In this document: positions 10,727 to 23,416 of the stretch, in pieces
Numbering within the stretch: the stretch's first letter is position 1
Layout: each line of letters opens with the position of its first letter
DNA from: Alviniconcha marisindica
Taxonomy: Eukaryota; Mollusca; Gastropoda; Provannidae
Length of the DNA: 64,000 nucleotides
Reading direction: 5' to 3'
Assembly (NCBI GenBank): GCA_018857735.1
Contig: JABMCL010000732.1
Location: 408,501 to 472,500 of the forward strand
The notes under the pieces: generated by a model
What the model saw: the letters and a program-made list of their open reading frames with translations, nothing else
Told to the model about the DNA's origin: nothing
Database searches by the model: none
Made by a program: the position numbers and the translations under genes

Positions 10727-11150
10727 ACAGCTACACTGTCTTATGGTATGTCAAAACAGCTACACTGTCTTATGGTATGTCAAAACAGCTACGCTGTCTT
10801 ATGGTATGTCAAAACAGCTACACCGTCTTATGGTATGTCAAAACAGCTACACTGTCTTACGGTATGTCAAAACAGCTACGCTGTCTTACGGTATGTCAAA
10901 ACAGCTACACCGTCTTATGGTATGTCAAAACAGCTACGCTGTCTTACGGTATGTCAAAACAGCTACGCTGTCTCATGGTATGTCAAAACAGCTACGCTGT
11001 CTCATGGTATGTCAAAACAGCTACGCTGTCTTACGGTATGTCAAAACAGCTACGCTGTCTCACGGTATGTCAAAACAGCTACGCTGTCTCATGGTATGTC
11101 AAAACAGCTACGCTGTCTTATGGTATGTCAAAACAGCTATGCTGTCTTAC
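10727..11150. repeat. 29-bp minisatellite
   Basis: About fifteen highly uniform copies of a 29-bp unit (GGTATGTCAAAACAGCTACG then CTGTCTTAT). Variation is confined to a few C/T sites. All three forward frames are open across it, as expected for a 29-bp period without a stop. Confidence 0.95.
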
Positions 11151-11334
11151 GTTAAAACAGTTTACTGTGTTGTGACTTCAGTTTTGTCTTTGCTTCTTTG
11201 CTGCCTTCAAATCATCCTCGACGCTTGCTAATGTTCTGATTGCTGAGCTGTCCAGGTTTTGGATTTGCCTCATTAGTCCTGCTGGGTGCTGAATGACATC
11301 ATCAGCTTCAGCACAAGTCATGCATAGCATCCTG

Positions 11335-11625
11335 GTTCATTGGAACATCTAAGAGAGAGTTATTGGAAGGTTTTTGTAATTAAACTAACAATCATTTGAA
11401 CATCTAAGAAGAGAGAGTTTTTGGAAGGTTTTTGTAATTAAACTAAACAATCATTTGAACATCTAAGAAGAGAGAGTTAGTTATTAGAAGGTTTTTATAA
11501 TTAAACTAAACAATCATTTAAACATGTAAGAAGAGTGAGTTATAAGAAGGTTTTTGTAATTAAACTAACAATCATTTGAACATCTAAGAAGAGAGAGTTA
11601 TTAGAAGGCTTTTGTAATTAACAGT
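11335..11625. repeat. 59-bp tandem repeat, five copies
   Basis: The unit holds CATTTGAACATCTAAGAAGA, GAGAGTTATTAGAAGG and TTTTTGTAATTAAACTAAAC. Confidence 0.9.
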
Positions 11626-11856
11626 CAGAAGCTGAATTCAGCTGCTACAGTGCAACAGGAATCTTAGGCGTGGACTAATTTCAGAAGGCGTTGCTTACAC
11701 GTTACAAGCAGCTGACATGCAGGTAGCAGCATCACAGCTGGGCCGAGGATTAGTTGATCGTGGGACTGAAGATGAAACACTAATAATGGATAGATCTTGT
11801 AGAGCACCCGGCATTTTGCAAAACAAAACTCAAATGTGCTAGCACACAGCATTCAC

Positions 11857-11857
<1 letters not shown>

Positions 11858-11910
<53 letters not shown>
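11858..11910. repeat. (AT)n microsatellite
   Basis: About 25 uninterrupted AT dinucleotides, flanked by ACGTATATAT and TATATACGTA, making a near-perfect palindrome. Confidence 0.97.
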
Positions 11911-12329
11911 GTAGAATACACATAATCTGTTGTCACAGGAATGGTCTGTCTAGGTTTGTGAAACGGCTTGTCTAAAGAGGAAGGTGTTGGGCTGGGTTTT
12001 GAACCCAGACAGGGTGGGGAGATCCTGCGGACCGGCAGGCAGTAAATTAAGGCAGAAGTCACTCCGTTTTGCTGTTTTGAATACCGAATTTTCCTGCACA
12101 GTAACACAAAGTAGCCTTCTCTGAAATGGACGATGACGTTTCAGCCTTTTACTGGTGCCATTCTGTGAAATGTGTTGATTAATGTGGCAAAGAGGTAAAT
12201 GAAAGAAGGAAACCGTTTAGTGAGGTGGTTTAATTGTGGGGGTAAAGGCTTTGTTGATAGCTGTTGCTTCATGTTTATTTTGATCACTGCTGAAATGCAG
12301 TCTGCTGTTTCTGCCTTCCATGTGTCGAG

Positions 12330-12605
12330 ATGTAATAGACTGGTACAGTGGTGATGGACTATGCTTTCTCAGTCACCCACCCGATTGGACTGGTTAACAC
12401 AGTTTAACTCTAACTCAAATGTTTAATTTCAAAGGGCGCTCACTTAACCATGCCCAGATGTATGACTAATGTCACTGACACAGTGGTGATTGAGTGTGCT
12501 TTCTCAGTCACCTTCCTGATTTCACAGGTGAGCACAGTTTAACACTGACTAAAACGTTATTCTATATTTATTAATGTTATGGTTAAAAGGGCACTCACTT
12601 AGTCA
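12330..12605. repeat. ~140-bp direct duplication
   Basis: Two diverged copies share ACAGTGGTGAT, GCTTTCTCAGTCACC, CACAGTTTAAC and GGGC-CTCACTTA. They are followed by a G homopolymer (12921-12940) and a CA/CATG microsatellite at 13150-13255. Confidence 0.75.
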
Positions 12606-13219
12606 TATTTCTGACATCTGCATGCATCTTTATCTAGGTGCCTTGAAAATGTTGCACAAATAAAATGCACATACAAAGCTGTGCTGTACAAGCAGACATC
12701 CACAGCTGTGTTGCACAGTTAAAAATCCTGAAGTGCAGATACCTGCATTGCACTTGTCCTGCAAACGTGAGCTGCTTTTTCTTTACAAGTTTTGTTATAG
12801 TTACCGTGAACCATAAATTTGGGATCCTGAACCATAAATTTGGGCTAAGAGTATAAAGCACCAAAAAAATCAAAAAAATCTGTCTTGACTGTTTTGAGGG
12901 TAGACGTGGGCCCCCTATGTGGGGGGGGGGGGGGGGGGGATTTGTTTGTGCCATCTTGCCATTTCTTGGACCAAATAAGATGCATTCTAGTCTTTCTACT
13001 TACCCCATGATTCATGAAGCCAATTAGTCTATCACTTTATCACTAAACCAGAAGCAGAACGCTTCCTTCATTCATGGCTTCTATCGGCCCCAACTCATGT
13101 TTTCTTCATCATCCCTCCCTACTGTAACCCCCCCCCCCCAACAACAACCAAACACACACACACACACTCACACTCATGCACGCATGCACACACACACACA
13201 CACGCACATGCATGCACGT

Positions 13220-13257
<38 letters not shown>

Positions 13258-13259
13258 CC

Positions 13260-15125
13260 TCACCATCATATGTATTAACCAAGAACAGGAGAATGTTGAG
13301 GGAAGAAATGAAGAAAGTCCATGCACTGGTTTCTCCCATTCATTTTTTTTCTTTCTTTCTAAATCCTGTAATCTATTTTCAAGTACCATTTGTTACTGTT
13401 TGATGTCATGCCGCTGTTGTTTGTGTTGAAACGCACAATCAGATCAAAATGATTTTTTTTTCTCACCTACTTAATTTGTACAGATGGTTGCTTTTGTTGT
13501 ACATTTGTTGACCTCTTGTTTTGGTTGTAGATCTGTTCAGCACAGCTACTGGTATTTGTTATAGCTTGGTTGATCTGTGGTTTTTTGTTGTTGTTGTTTT
13601 TCTGTTGTTGAAGAGTCCATTGCGATACGTGTAGTGTGTTGTTGAAAAGCAGTATTGTGTTCTGTTTGTGTGGTGTATGATGTGACGTGATGTTTTACCA
13701 GCAATGAGTGTGTCATCCAAGTGAGATGCAGTTTCATTTTAACCTACCTGTGCTCTCAGTCCAGTCCAGGTTGTAGTTCTTCTTGCATAAACTTACATTT
13801 TTTAATACATTTTTTTAGTGCATTTTCTTGGTATGCTAGACTTTGGGTAGAGCACATGCTTAGTGTATCAGCCATCACAAACACTTCTTGGTGTTTCAGC
13901 CAGTGCCAATCTGAAGCCTGTCACGTGAAAATTTCAGACACATAAATGGTAAAAAGGAATGGTCATTTAATACAACGATGAAAACGTGCTTATTTTTAGG
14001 GGTCAGCCTAACATTTTGCACGTTTTGCCTTGTCATATTAAATTAGCATTCCTTTTCACCCTTCATGTGTTTAGATCTAGTTTTAGAATGCTAGCAGTCA
14101 GCCTTGTTTCAGATTTATTGATTTCGAATGAAAATTTGATGCATTGAACCCATCAAAATGGCCTCATCACAACTATTAATGTCGCTGGCCATTTTGGGAA
14201 CTTACCTAAGGTCACAAGTGTTTCACTGGTGCACAGCTCAGGAGCTTGTGTGGAAGTCGATGTGGCCGTCCTGGGCTCCAGTCCCTCATAAGCCTATGGT
14301 TTCTGTGGACGTAAAACAACAGCTGTCCTGGGGTAGAATGATTGCCTGTGAAACATATGTTTCACGGTGTGGCCACCACCAACCAGGTAGAGCTTAGATA
14401 CGACCGAACTTGTCCAGAAGGAGGGGCCGAACCAAGGTGGAGTATGGCGGAATATCAGCCTTTCAAGTGCCCTAATTTGACCGGTCACAGTTAACGTATC
14501 ACGTCTTTTCAGACTGCTGACCAGTTAAGTAAATGAAGGAGAGAGGACTAAGTTCAGAGTCAGTTCAAGACAGATGGTAGTGATCACTATTTCTTATTGG
14601 CTCAAGAGACAGAAGGCAGAGTAAGAAGTGGCCGGTACACTACGGATGTACGCCAAATGCTTAATATGCAACATTCCACCGCTTTCCCCCTCGGGGCCAG
14701 TGTAGCCGAGAGGAGTCGCTGGCCGCAAATGTAGAGTTCTTCTCTCTCGCTGGCTGGAAATGTAGTGTGTTGTTTTCCTGTCCCATGCGGAACTTGTCTC
14801 CCTGTTTGTCTTGTGGCTGTGTCTTTGTTGCAAGGGTAAAAGTTGGCTTTTTAGTCCCAGGTTGAACAGGGGGGTCTGCTGTAGACTCGTCTGTCTCTCA
14901 GTTTCAGAACACTTTGCTTCAATGGTCATATGGCACCCCTTTCTGTCATCATTTGCCTCCACTTTGGTCACACGGCATCATTTTCTATTGTCATTTGCCT
15001 GCAGTTCGGCTGTAGGGCATCACTTTTCTATCCTCGTTTGTGCGGTCTGTTTGTTGGGAGAATTTTGTCAAAAGTGCCTGGAAATGGCTTAGAACATTAG
15101 GCCTAGAAATTAAAAAGCAAGATTT
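13260..15125. other. Intergenic, with SINE-tail fragment
   Basis: No gene recognised. At 14240-14345 there is a fragment of the dispersed family that includes CCTCATAAGCCTATGGTTTC followed by TGTGGACGTAAA, the same tail as the SINE at 53672-54011. Confidence 0.55.
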
Positions 15126-15129
15126 TCTG

Positions 15130-15885
15130 GGTGCTCTGCCTCCCTAACTCCCACAGGGGTGCTGGCCCCTGACTGCCCAACTGTCCCACTCCCACAGGGG
15201 TGCTGGCCCCTGACTGCCCAACTGTCCCACTCCCACAGGGGTGCTGGCCCCTGACTGCCCAACTGACCCACTCCCACAGGGGTGCTGGCCCCTGACTGCC
15301 CAACTGTCCTACTCCCACAGGGGTGCTGGTCCTTGACTGTCCTACTCCCACAGGGGTGCTGGCCCTTGACTGTCCCACTCCCACTGGGGTGTTGGCCCTT
15401 GACTGCCTGACTGTCCCACTCCCACAGGGGTGCTGGCCCTTGACTGTCCTACTCCCACAGGGGTGCTGGCCCTTGACTGTCCACTCCCACTGGGGTGTTG
15501 GCCCTTGACTGCCTGACTGTCCCATTCCCACTGGGGTGTTGGCCCTTGTCTGCCTGACTGTCCCACTCCCACAGGGGTGCTGGCCCCTGACTGCCTGTCC
15601 TACTCCTACAGGGGTGCTGGCCCTTGACTGTCCTACTCCCACAGGGGTGCTGGCCCTTGACTGTCCTACTCCCACAGGGGTGCTGGCCCTTGACTGTCCT
15701 ACTCCCACAGGGGTGCGAGCCCATGAGTCCCACTCCCACAGGGGTGCTGGCCCATGACTGTCCCATTCCTACAGGAGTGCTGGCCCATGACTGTCCCATT
15801 CCTACAGGGGTGCTGGCCCTGCCCCTCTCCCACAGGGGTGCTGGCCCTTGACTGCCCAACTGTCCCACTCCCATCCACATGGGTG
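15130..15885. repeat. 33/49-bp minisatellite
   Basis: About twenty copies of CTCCCACAGGGGTGCTGGCC plus CTTGACTGTC. Some carry an added TGCCCAACTGTCC or TGCCTGACTGTCC segment that lengthens the unit to about 49 bp. The two unit lengths are interleaved. Confidence 0.93.
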
Positions 15886-15889
15886 CTGG

Positions 15890-18710
15890 TCCTTGGCTGC
15901 CGATGCAGCGATCTGCACCTCCAGTGTTATGTTAGGATTTTCAGTAACAACTGTTAACTTTCACCCTTGGCCGTGTCATATCAAAGTTGATGGTCTGTTA
16001 ACAACGATGCTCTGAAGTAGTCAGTATTATTGCGGTATTGTCACGGTATTGTATTATGGCCGCCCCGCTTGTGGAGTAGTTGCAATGACTTCATTATGCA
16101 GAAGCAGTGTCTGCAATGACGTGTGCGTGCGTGCAACATTGTTGGTTGCATTTTTTCAAGATATTTTTCTATTTCATGTGTCTTGTAATAACCGAAACCT
16201 GGACACAGAAATTCTAACTCATATTTATATTCTAGTTGTTGCAATGGTAATTGTCAAAAAGAACAATGGTTTTTAGTATATAATTATGTTGATCATGCAC
16301 ACACACACACAAACAAAATGTGATGGCGATGAAAGATGTGCAAAGTCCCTACGAACCGTTTGTCATGTTTGCAGCCTGGCACCTTTCCTAACGTCTTCAG
16401 AGTACTTTCACCCAGTTGTTGAAGTTTGTCTGTTGCACATCACGGTTCTCTGGTGCTCATGTTTTCACAGTGATGTGCATTTTACAGGAAGTTCTCCTGA
16501 CGTTGTGGAGACAGGTCTTGCACATATACTGTCCCAGTGCAGTTAAAAAATCAGTTAAAAAAATATGGACAGATGGAAATGGATTTTATATGAACCAACC
16601 ATGTCACTATGTTTCATTGTCATGATGTGTTTGTCTGATCATCAAAGGGAATGTGTGTGTGTGTGTATGTGTAGTTAATTTCCCCCCAGTAGGAGCTGGA
16701 CCTTAGCCTAGAGTGGTGGGAGCAGCGCAGGGGGGTACAGGAGTCCGCAGGGTAGGGTTCTCTGAGAGTTCTGTAGGAGTCTGCCAGTTTGGAAGGTAGC
16801 TAGTCATGGGTGCAAAGGTTCATTCTCTGAAAGCTAGTAGTCGTGGGTGCAAAGGTTCATTCTCTGTAAGCTAGGGTGCAAGTTGTATGACTTGAATGAT
16901 GAATTCTCTGTACCGATGGAGTAAATGTGGTATGCCAACATCTGCGGTACAAAATTGTCAACAAGCTTAACAGGATGCTTGCCCAGCTTGCTGTCCTGGA
17001 ACTGTAAAGCAACAATGGTCAGGGTTGTTGGACACCCGTAGCTGTTTTAAGGGTTGCTAGAGCTGCTGTCCTACACATCACGCAAACTCATAGACAAGTA
17101 TGGTCAGGTCGTTTTCCATGTGCATGCAATTCATTTTAACCCATTATTTGAATTATGCACAAATTAAATGCATGTATTATTTCCTTGCACTACAGAAAGT
17201 GTCAGTGAATCGGCGTTTATAAAATTTTCCTTATTTAGGGGACCTTTTGCCAAAGGTTTCAGTTTTTACATACTGGGTAGATATTTTGTACACTTACAAA
17301 ATCTTTACAAATTGTCGAATGCAGGTTAGTTTTGATATGCGATATGTCAATATATAGGGGAGCTAGTGTACCGTAGTTTTAGTGCTTGGGGTTTGAATTA
17401 CAAGAATAAATGCAACAATTTTGCATGCTCATCATTAAGCCCTGGTACCAAAGCAGCTGAAACCAGCTCTCCCATCTGTTAACATACAGTATATAATACA
17501 TATCAAAACTAATCTGTACAGACACTATGACTGGGCAGACCATTTTTTTCCGGCAACGGAACAGTTAACTGAGAAAGAGAAGACAGCAGATCTAAGTCTT
17601 CCCAACAGATTGCTCTGGACCTTTTCTTCAGCTTGAAACCCAGTCGGAGTCCAACGGCCCTGGCCCCGTTACGTTTATCTGAGAGGTTCCATTTAGGTTT
17701 AATTGCATTGAGTGCTGTATAATTTTGAATCATAATAATCATAACTTATGTATATATATTTAATAATATGTATCATGCAAGGTTGTGACATAGAATGGGA
17801 TTTTTGTGACATGCTTCATTTGGTTTTTTTCTCACTTCAGTTTTGAAATAAATTTGAATATGTATTACTTGTGGTGTGTGTGTGCGTGCGTGCGTGTGTA
17901 AAAAGCACAACAGCCATATAAAGACATATTAATTTAATTGAAACATGAATACAATTAATGTGTATTTTGCATTTTAATCTCAAAGAACTCACACTTTCAA
18001 TAGCTGCTGCTTGGCCCTAAGAACTTGTTCCCAATCTCAGTTGGCTTTCCATTGGATGTAATCATCAAGGAGATGAGCCCATGGAGTAGTTCTGAAGGTT
18101 ATAATGCCTTTTTGAACACATCCTTTCTTTTGTTTCCTTGGAACATTCTCATACAATTCAGACACGCTTTCGTATTGTGGCATTTCCCGGTGCATTGAAG
18201 TATGCCAAAATGCTGTCGACAAGGTCTAAAACTAGTTCCCAGATGCACAAGGGAGTAACTGCCTTGCAGTTGCAGTTTCTTGAACAATAAACCTTAAATA
18301 ACTCCGTTCATTGAAACATACCATAAACAAGAACGGGTCTTTATTAACACCGTAGTGAAATAAATCAGTAAGGTGTTGCTGACAACACTCACCTCAATGC
18401 CTTGGTCTGAAAGTTCAGTTTTGATTCTAATCAGTTCAGAGTGGTACATGGGAAAGCATTCCTGTTCCAACCATGATGATCAGTTAGAGTTGTAATGCCT
18501 ACATTTCACGTAAATCGGTGTAATTTACCTGGGCTGACATTTCACTCCTGCCTGCTCAGGTTGGGCCTCGCTGGAACGGGAAGCTCCGGCTGAAAAGTTT
18601 GGTACGCGGATGCACAGTGTGGTCACATGTGAATGATTTAGTGTGTGCGTGTGAAATTACACATGTATGTATGCTTTTGTCGAGTGTCGAAAGGCACGTG
18701 ATATTATCCG
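15890..18710. other. Intergenic, AT-rich
   Basis: No gene recognised. It contains a short repeat at 16790-16875 (GGGTGCAAAGGTTCATTCTC). An AATAAA at 17847-17852 is followed by a TG-rich stretch (17868-17900), the best-formed + strand poly(A)-like arrangement between the cadherin and CYLD. Whether it serves any transcript is unknown. Confidence 0.45.
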
Positions 18711-18716
18711 TTAAGA

Positions 18717-19020
18717 ATGTGCAGCCAGTCTAGGGTGGGCACACACCTTTATTACAAGGTGCTTATTCAGAATATAAATAAACTGAACTGTTGTGATAAA
18801 TGGAAAGCTAAACTGAATAAAGATATAAACTGGTGTATCACCTTTAAGAAAATGCAACAAATCCAAGGAATAACACTGAAACGGTTTCAGACAAGACTAG
18901 TACATAGAATAATTGCTACTAATGTTCTAATGGATATATATGGGAATTGGAAATGACTTTCGCTCCTTTTGTAGGAAAGAATGAGATTCAAGTAACCATA
19001 TGTTTTGGTCATGTACATGA
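18717..19020 (+). pseudogene. Decayed non-LTR retrotransposon ORF2 C-terminal fragment
   Basis: The frame 18717-18956 includes WCITFKKMQQIQGITLKRFQ then TRLVHRIIATNVLMDIYGNW. After a one-base frame change it continues FRSFCRKE-stop-DSSNHMFWSCT. The pattern FQxRLxHRIIxTN ... CxFCxxE ... HMFWSC is typical of the region after the reverse transcriptase in L1/Tx1-type LINEs. Frameshift and stops show it is dead. The clade assignment is tentative. Confidence 0.6.
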
Positions 19021-19304
19021 CACAGTCATAGGTAGAGTCATTCTCGGAACACTTTCAGATTGCAGTTAATACTGGATGCACAAATGCAACATCAGTTACA
19101 CTTAATGAAAATATTGTACTGTTCAGTCACGACAGCTATTCCAAAGCCGGTAACACCTTTGGTTTGAATTATTCTGCAAGCGAAGTTTATTTACAAATGT
19201 GAAATTAACAACACCACACAACTGTATTTGTTCACATGTTATTTAACAATTATTCAGCTTAGACTTGTAATCACTATTACAATATCGCTGTACGTTCCAT
19301 AAAA

Positions 19305-20110
19305 ACTGGAATAAAACATGTGAAGCCAGAAATGATTCTCATCGCTCCAAAACATACTCAAAAATCCAACTTTTACGTTCTTCCATCCAAGTGAATGGTT
19401 GTAACATACCCTGTCTATTCTGTCCGGAACTTAGGTGCCACTCTTGATAAAAACCCTCTCTTTCCAGCAACACATATATATATATATATATACCATCTGT
19501 GTCAGGCTTGCTATCTTGAACTCCGTTGAATCAGTTCTATCCGTCACCATCTCACCCATGATGCTTTCAAAACTCTCATCTGCAATTTTGTTCCGTCTTG
19601 TATTGATTACTGTAATTCACTTCTTGCTGGGTGCCCCAAAAATCTGATCTGTAAACTTCAAAATAATGCTGCCCACCTCATCTGTTGTTCTGCCAGGTCT
19701 GACCGCGTATCTCAGATCCATTGTGCTCTACACTGGCTTCCTGTCAAATCCCACGTTCAGTACAAAATTATTATTCTTACCTTTAAATCACTGAACAACC
19801 AAGCCCCTTCCTTTCTCTCTGATCTCATCCAGATGTATGTTCTCTCTCGCCAACTCCATTCGTCTGCTGATGCTCAACTCCTTCATCTTCAGTTTGCTCA
19901 CCTAAGGTCTTCTGGTTGTCAGGCCTTCGTCTACCAAGCACCATTAGCTTGGAACAGTCTACCCTGCTCACTCTGACACTCTTCCTCTGTAGTATCATTT
20001 AAATCTGCCCTCTAGACCCATCTTTTCTCCTATGGACTCTTTTTGTACTGTGTGCTTTGGGCTCACATTAGGTGTAAATGCATAATAATTACTCTTTAAT
20101 AATTACACGT
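19305..20110 (+). mobile_element. L2/CR1 (Jockey-group) LINE 3' end, inactive
   Basis: One frame (codons at positions divisible by 3) reads VRNLGATLD near 19420. A TA microsatellite (19473-19492) interrupts, then QACYLELR-stop-ISSIRHHLTH, SCIDYCNSLLAGCP (19605), LHWLPVKSHVQYKIIILTFK (about 19728), NNQAPSFLSDLIQ, AFVYQAPLAWNSLPCSL-stop and SVVSFKSAL-stop-THLFSYG. This is the conserved C-terminus of reverse transcriptase ORFs of L2/CR1-like elements. Nonsense codons are TGA 19527, TGA 19974 and TAG 20013. A (TAATAATTA)-like 3' end lies near 20085. Confidence 0.85.
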
Positions 20111-20194
20111 AAAAAAAATTTTTTTTTTTTTTTTTTAAACAACAACCCATACTGCATGGCCTCCCTAACTCAGTACACCAGATATAGCACACTG

Positions 20195-20652
20195 CCCTTG
20201 TTTAAGATTAACACTGTCTGCCCTGTCTACCTTTCTGAATAAGACACTAAGATTAACACTGTCTGCCCTGTCTACCTTTCTGAATAAGACACTAAGATTA
20301 ACACTGTCTGCCCTGTCTACCTTTCTGAATAAGACACTAAGATTAACACTGTCTGCCCTGTCTACCTTTCTGAATAAGACACTAAGATTAACTCTGTCTG
20401 CCCTGTCTACCTTTCCAAATAAGACATTAAGATTAACACTGTCTGCCCTGTCTACCTTTCTGAATAAGACATTAAGATTAACACTGTCTGCCCTGTCTAC
20501 CTTTCTGAATAAGACACTAAGATTAACACTGTCTGCCCTGTCTACCTTTCTGAATAAGACACTAAGATTAACACTGTCTGCCCTGTCTACCTTTCTGAAT
20601 AAGACACTAAGATTAACACTGTCTGCCCCGTCTACCTTTCTGAATAAGACCC
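20195..20652. repeat. 45-bp minisatellite, ten copies
   Basis: The 45-bp unit contains AAGATTAACACTGTCTGCCC then TGTCTACCTTTCTGAATAAG. Copies are more than 95% alike by eye. The period is 15 codons, so the minus frame shows a 15-residue repeat without real coding evidence. Confidence 0.95.
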
Positions 20653-20699
20653 AATCAGTTATGCACCCATATGTATGCATACATTCTGCCACTTGATGT

Positions 20700-21690
20700 A
20701 TGTCTTCAATTTAAAACCGTTAGAGAAGGCAAGAAAATAAAAAACAACTGTTAGCTCCAAAACAAAGATATCACAGAGTTACAGCAAAAACATATCCTCA
20801 GTCAATGTGACAAATACACCACCAATTAGCACAAGCTTGCTGCAAAGTATGTGTTTAAATTTACAAACATTCAGGGCACACATCAGTCAGCCAACCATGG
20901 GACATTTCATCATTTTACTGGGAAACTGTTTTACATCAGATTCAGACACAGCCTTCAACCTTCGAAGACTGTATGAACCAACCAGAATTCACAGATTTTA
21001 CGACAAACAAATGCTACTGTTTGTCTGAATCTATTTTATGTTCTCTTTCTGTGTGTGTGTATGTGTGTGTGTGTGAGATGAAATGAGCACATACTTATGT
21101 CTTTGCAAGCTCTCTTATGAGATGGGGCACCCTAAATAACTTATTATTGTTGCAGTAAAGAACGCAACACAATGGAACCCAAAGGCAACACACCTCACTA
21201 TCTCATGCCAGAACAGTCAGAGGGTGATCTTCTGCCCCTGTGACAGAACAAGTCTTCGCACGCAGACAACCATCAATTTCTCAATGCTGGAAACAAAGTT
21301 TTCTGGGGGAGACAGCTACTTCTGACACCCTTGCTAGAAGCGGAACACAAGCCATTCCTTTGGCACTTTCAAAGAGAAAGTAAGACGTCGAGAGTAAGAT
21401 GTCGGGAGAAAGTAAGACATCAGCTGCTCCATACGCTGACTGGCACATTTCCCCGTTCCTCCATTCTGCCCATAGGGCAGATGCTTTCCGCACGCTCAAG
21501 TCTGCACTTGTCAGCATCCATGGCTGCTTTGAAGTACTGTGTACTGCTGGTACTGGCGCGGCTGTAGCGACCTGCGAATTGCATAGTACTGCCTACAGGT
21601 GTTGAACAGCTGTCAGTGCCGTTCTGAAGCCTGGACTCTTGCGGACAGTGCAATTTTGCCTTGAACACGCTTCCCATCTGGAGTTGTCCT
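20700..21690. other. Intergenic, no gene seen
   Basis: Unique-looking sequence with a short TG run at 21052-21075. No domain, splice pattern or RNA gene is recognised. Confidence 0.4.
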
Positions 21691-22035
21691 GAAATATTAG
21701 TTTCTGTGCAACCGTGTTTGGTGATGTATATCTCTTACTGCTACAGACACAGTTGCTGACACGGTTTGCTGTGCTGAATCTCCCCGGGGCTGAGGAGACG
21801 CGAGTTTCCATGTATCTGTGTTCAGTGATGTAGATCTGTTACTGCTACGGACACAGTTGCCGACACGGTCTGCTGTGTTCAAACCATCCTTCTCCTCAGG
21901 GCTGAGGAGACACGAGTTTTCATGTAGCTGTGTTCAGTGATGTAGAGCTGTTACTGCTACGGACACAGCTGCTGACACGGTTTGCTGCGTTCAAACCATC
22001 CTTCTCCCCGGGGCTGAGGAGACATGACGGCAATG
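21690..22035. repeat. 104-112-bp tandem repeat, three copies
   Basis: Each copy has TTACTGCTAC-GACACAG (starts 21735, 21839, 21951), CTGACACGGT and GGGGCTGAGGAGAC. Confidence 0.85.
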
Positions 22036-22334
22036 TTCCACGTCAATCTCATCCCGTGTCAGGTCCATGCCACTTTCTGCCAGGAATTCTCAGCTACGCG
22101 GGACTAGTGATTCCCTATGCTTCTTGGTTGGCAGTCAAGTGCAGCAGGAATACTGTGAGATGTTCTGTAGTTGGTCTGGTTTGGTCTTCAGAGTGAGCTC
22201 AAAACCACAGCACACTTTCACTGGCAACACTGCACTCCATCACAGGACCACGTGGGAAGAAGAAAACCAGCATGCAAGGAAGCTGTGCAATCATTACTGA
22301 TGTTTACTGCGTTGATAAATGCCACATAAGCAAC

Positions 22335-22600
22335 TGCAGACTGATGGAGTTGGTGCAACTGTAGACTGATGGAGTTGGTCCACCTGGGATCTCCACTGTG
22401 TCTGGTCTCTTTTCACTCCAGTGTTTCTCAGTAAGACTGATGAAGTCGGCCCACCTGGGATCTCCACTGTGTCTGGTCTCTTTTCACTCCAGTGTTTCTC
22501 AGTAAGACTGATGGAATTGGTCCAGCTGGGATCTCCACTGCATCTGGTCTCTTTTCACTCCAATGTTTCTCAGTACGAGGGATGAAGTTGCTCCACTGGA
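22335..22600. repeat. 71-bp tandem repeat
   Basis: Copies share CACCTGGGATCTCCACTG, CTGGTCTCTTTTCACTCCA and GTTTCTCAGTA. The first copy is truncated. Confidence 0.88.
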
Positions 22601-22639
22601 TTTGTGATGGGCATTGTTCAGCATGTTTAGTCAAGCACC

Positions 22640-23130
22640 CACGTGTCCAACACACGATGTCTTCCCACAGACGATGCTGTCTTCAACACATCAGAGTCCC
22701 ACAGACGATGCTGTTTTCAACTCATCAGTGTCCCACAGACGATGCTGTTTTCAACACATCAGAGTCCCAGACGATGCTGTTTTCAACTTATCAGTGTCCC
22801 ACAGACGATGCTGTTTTCAACACATCAGTCCCACAGACGATGCTGTTTTCAACACATCAGAGTCCCAGATGATGCTGTTTTCAACACATCAGTCCCACAG
22901 ACGATGCTGTTTTCAACACATCAGAGTCCCACAGACGATGCTGTCTTCCCTACAGACTATGCTGTCTTCAGCACATCAGAGTCCCACAGACGATGTTGTC
23001 TTCCCTACAGATGCTGCTGTTTTCAACACATCAGAGTCCCACAGACGATGCTGTCTTCAACACAGAGTCCCACAGACAATGCTGTCTTCAGCACATCAGC
23101 GCCCCACAGACAATGCTGTCTTCGGGCTGT
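22640..23130. repeat. 34-bp minisatellite just downstream of the CYLD stop
   Basis: About 15 copies of GTCCCACAGACGATGCTGTT and TTCAACACATCAGA with small indels. It begins about 95 bp beyond the CYLD stop codon on the minus strand, so it may lie in the 3'UTR. Confidence 0.9.
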
Positions 23131-23225
23131 TTAACGGCTGAAGCCATCGCTTGCATGTCTCAACACTGGACAACCAGTTTATGACTACATGGACATCAAG
23201 CAGGAAGCATCAGCTGTGCGAAAGA

Positions 23226-23416
23226 TCATCTGAACATCATGACGCTGGGTGACTGGTACATGACCATGTAAGCATCACAGAGAAGGCGGCGCATGTGCTC
23301 GGGCAGCTGGCGGTCGTCCTGCATGCTGAGAATGTGCTCAAAGTTGTTCTCTGACAGCCACTGGGACAGCTCCGGCACATGCTGCACCTCTGGGATGTTG
23401 TAGCCTCCCTGCTCAC
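23226..23416 (-). CDS. CYLD: CYLD exon 14: C-terminus and stop
   Basis: Encodes [41 protein letters not shown]. The [14 protein letters not shown] ending is diagnostic. The TGA is read on the minus strand at 23228-23226. Confidence 0.95.

Noticed and set aside
10686..11231. Hydrophobic-looking repeat protein in three frames
   Set aside because: All three forward frames are open through the 29-bp array, which is a sign of repeat, not of coding.
20165..20692. A 175-codon minus-strand frame of 15-residue repeats
   Set aside because: 45-bp tandem array without a conserved domain. Flanks show no gene structure.
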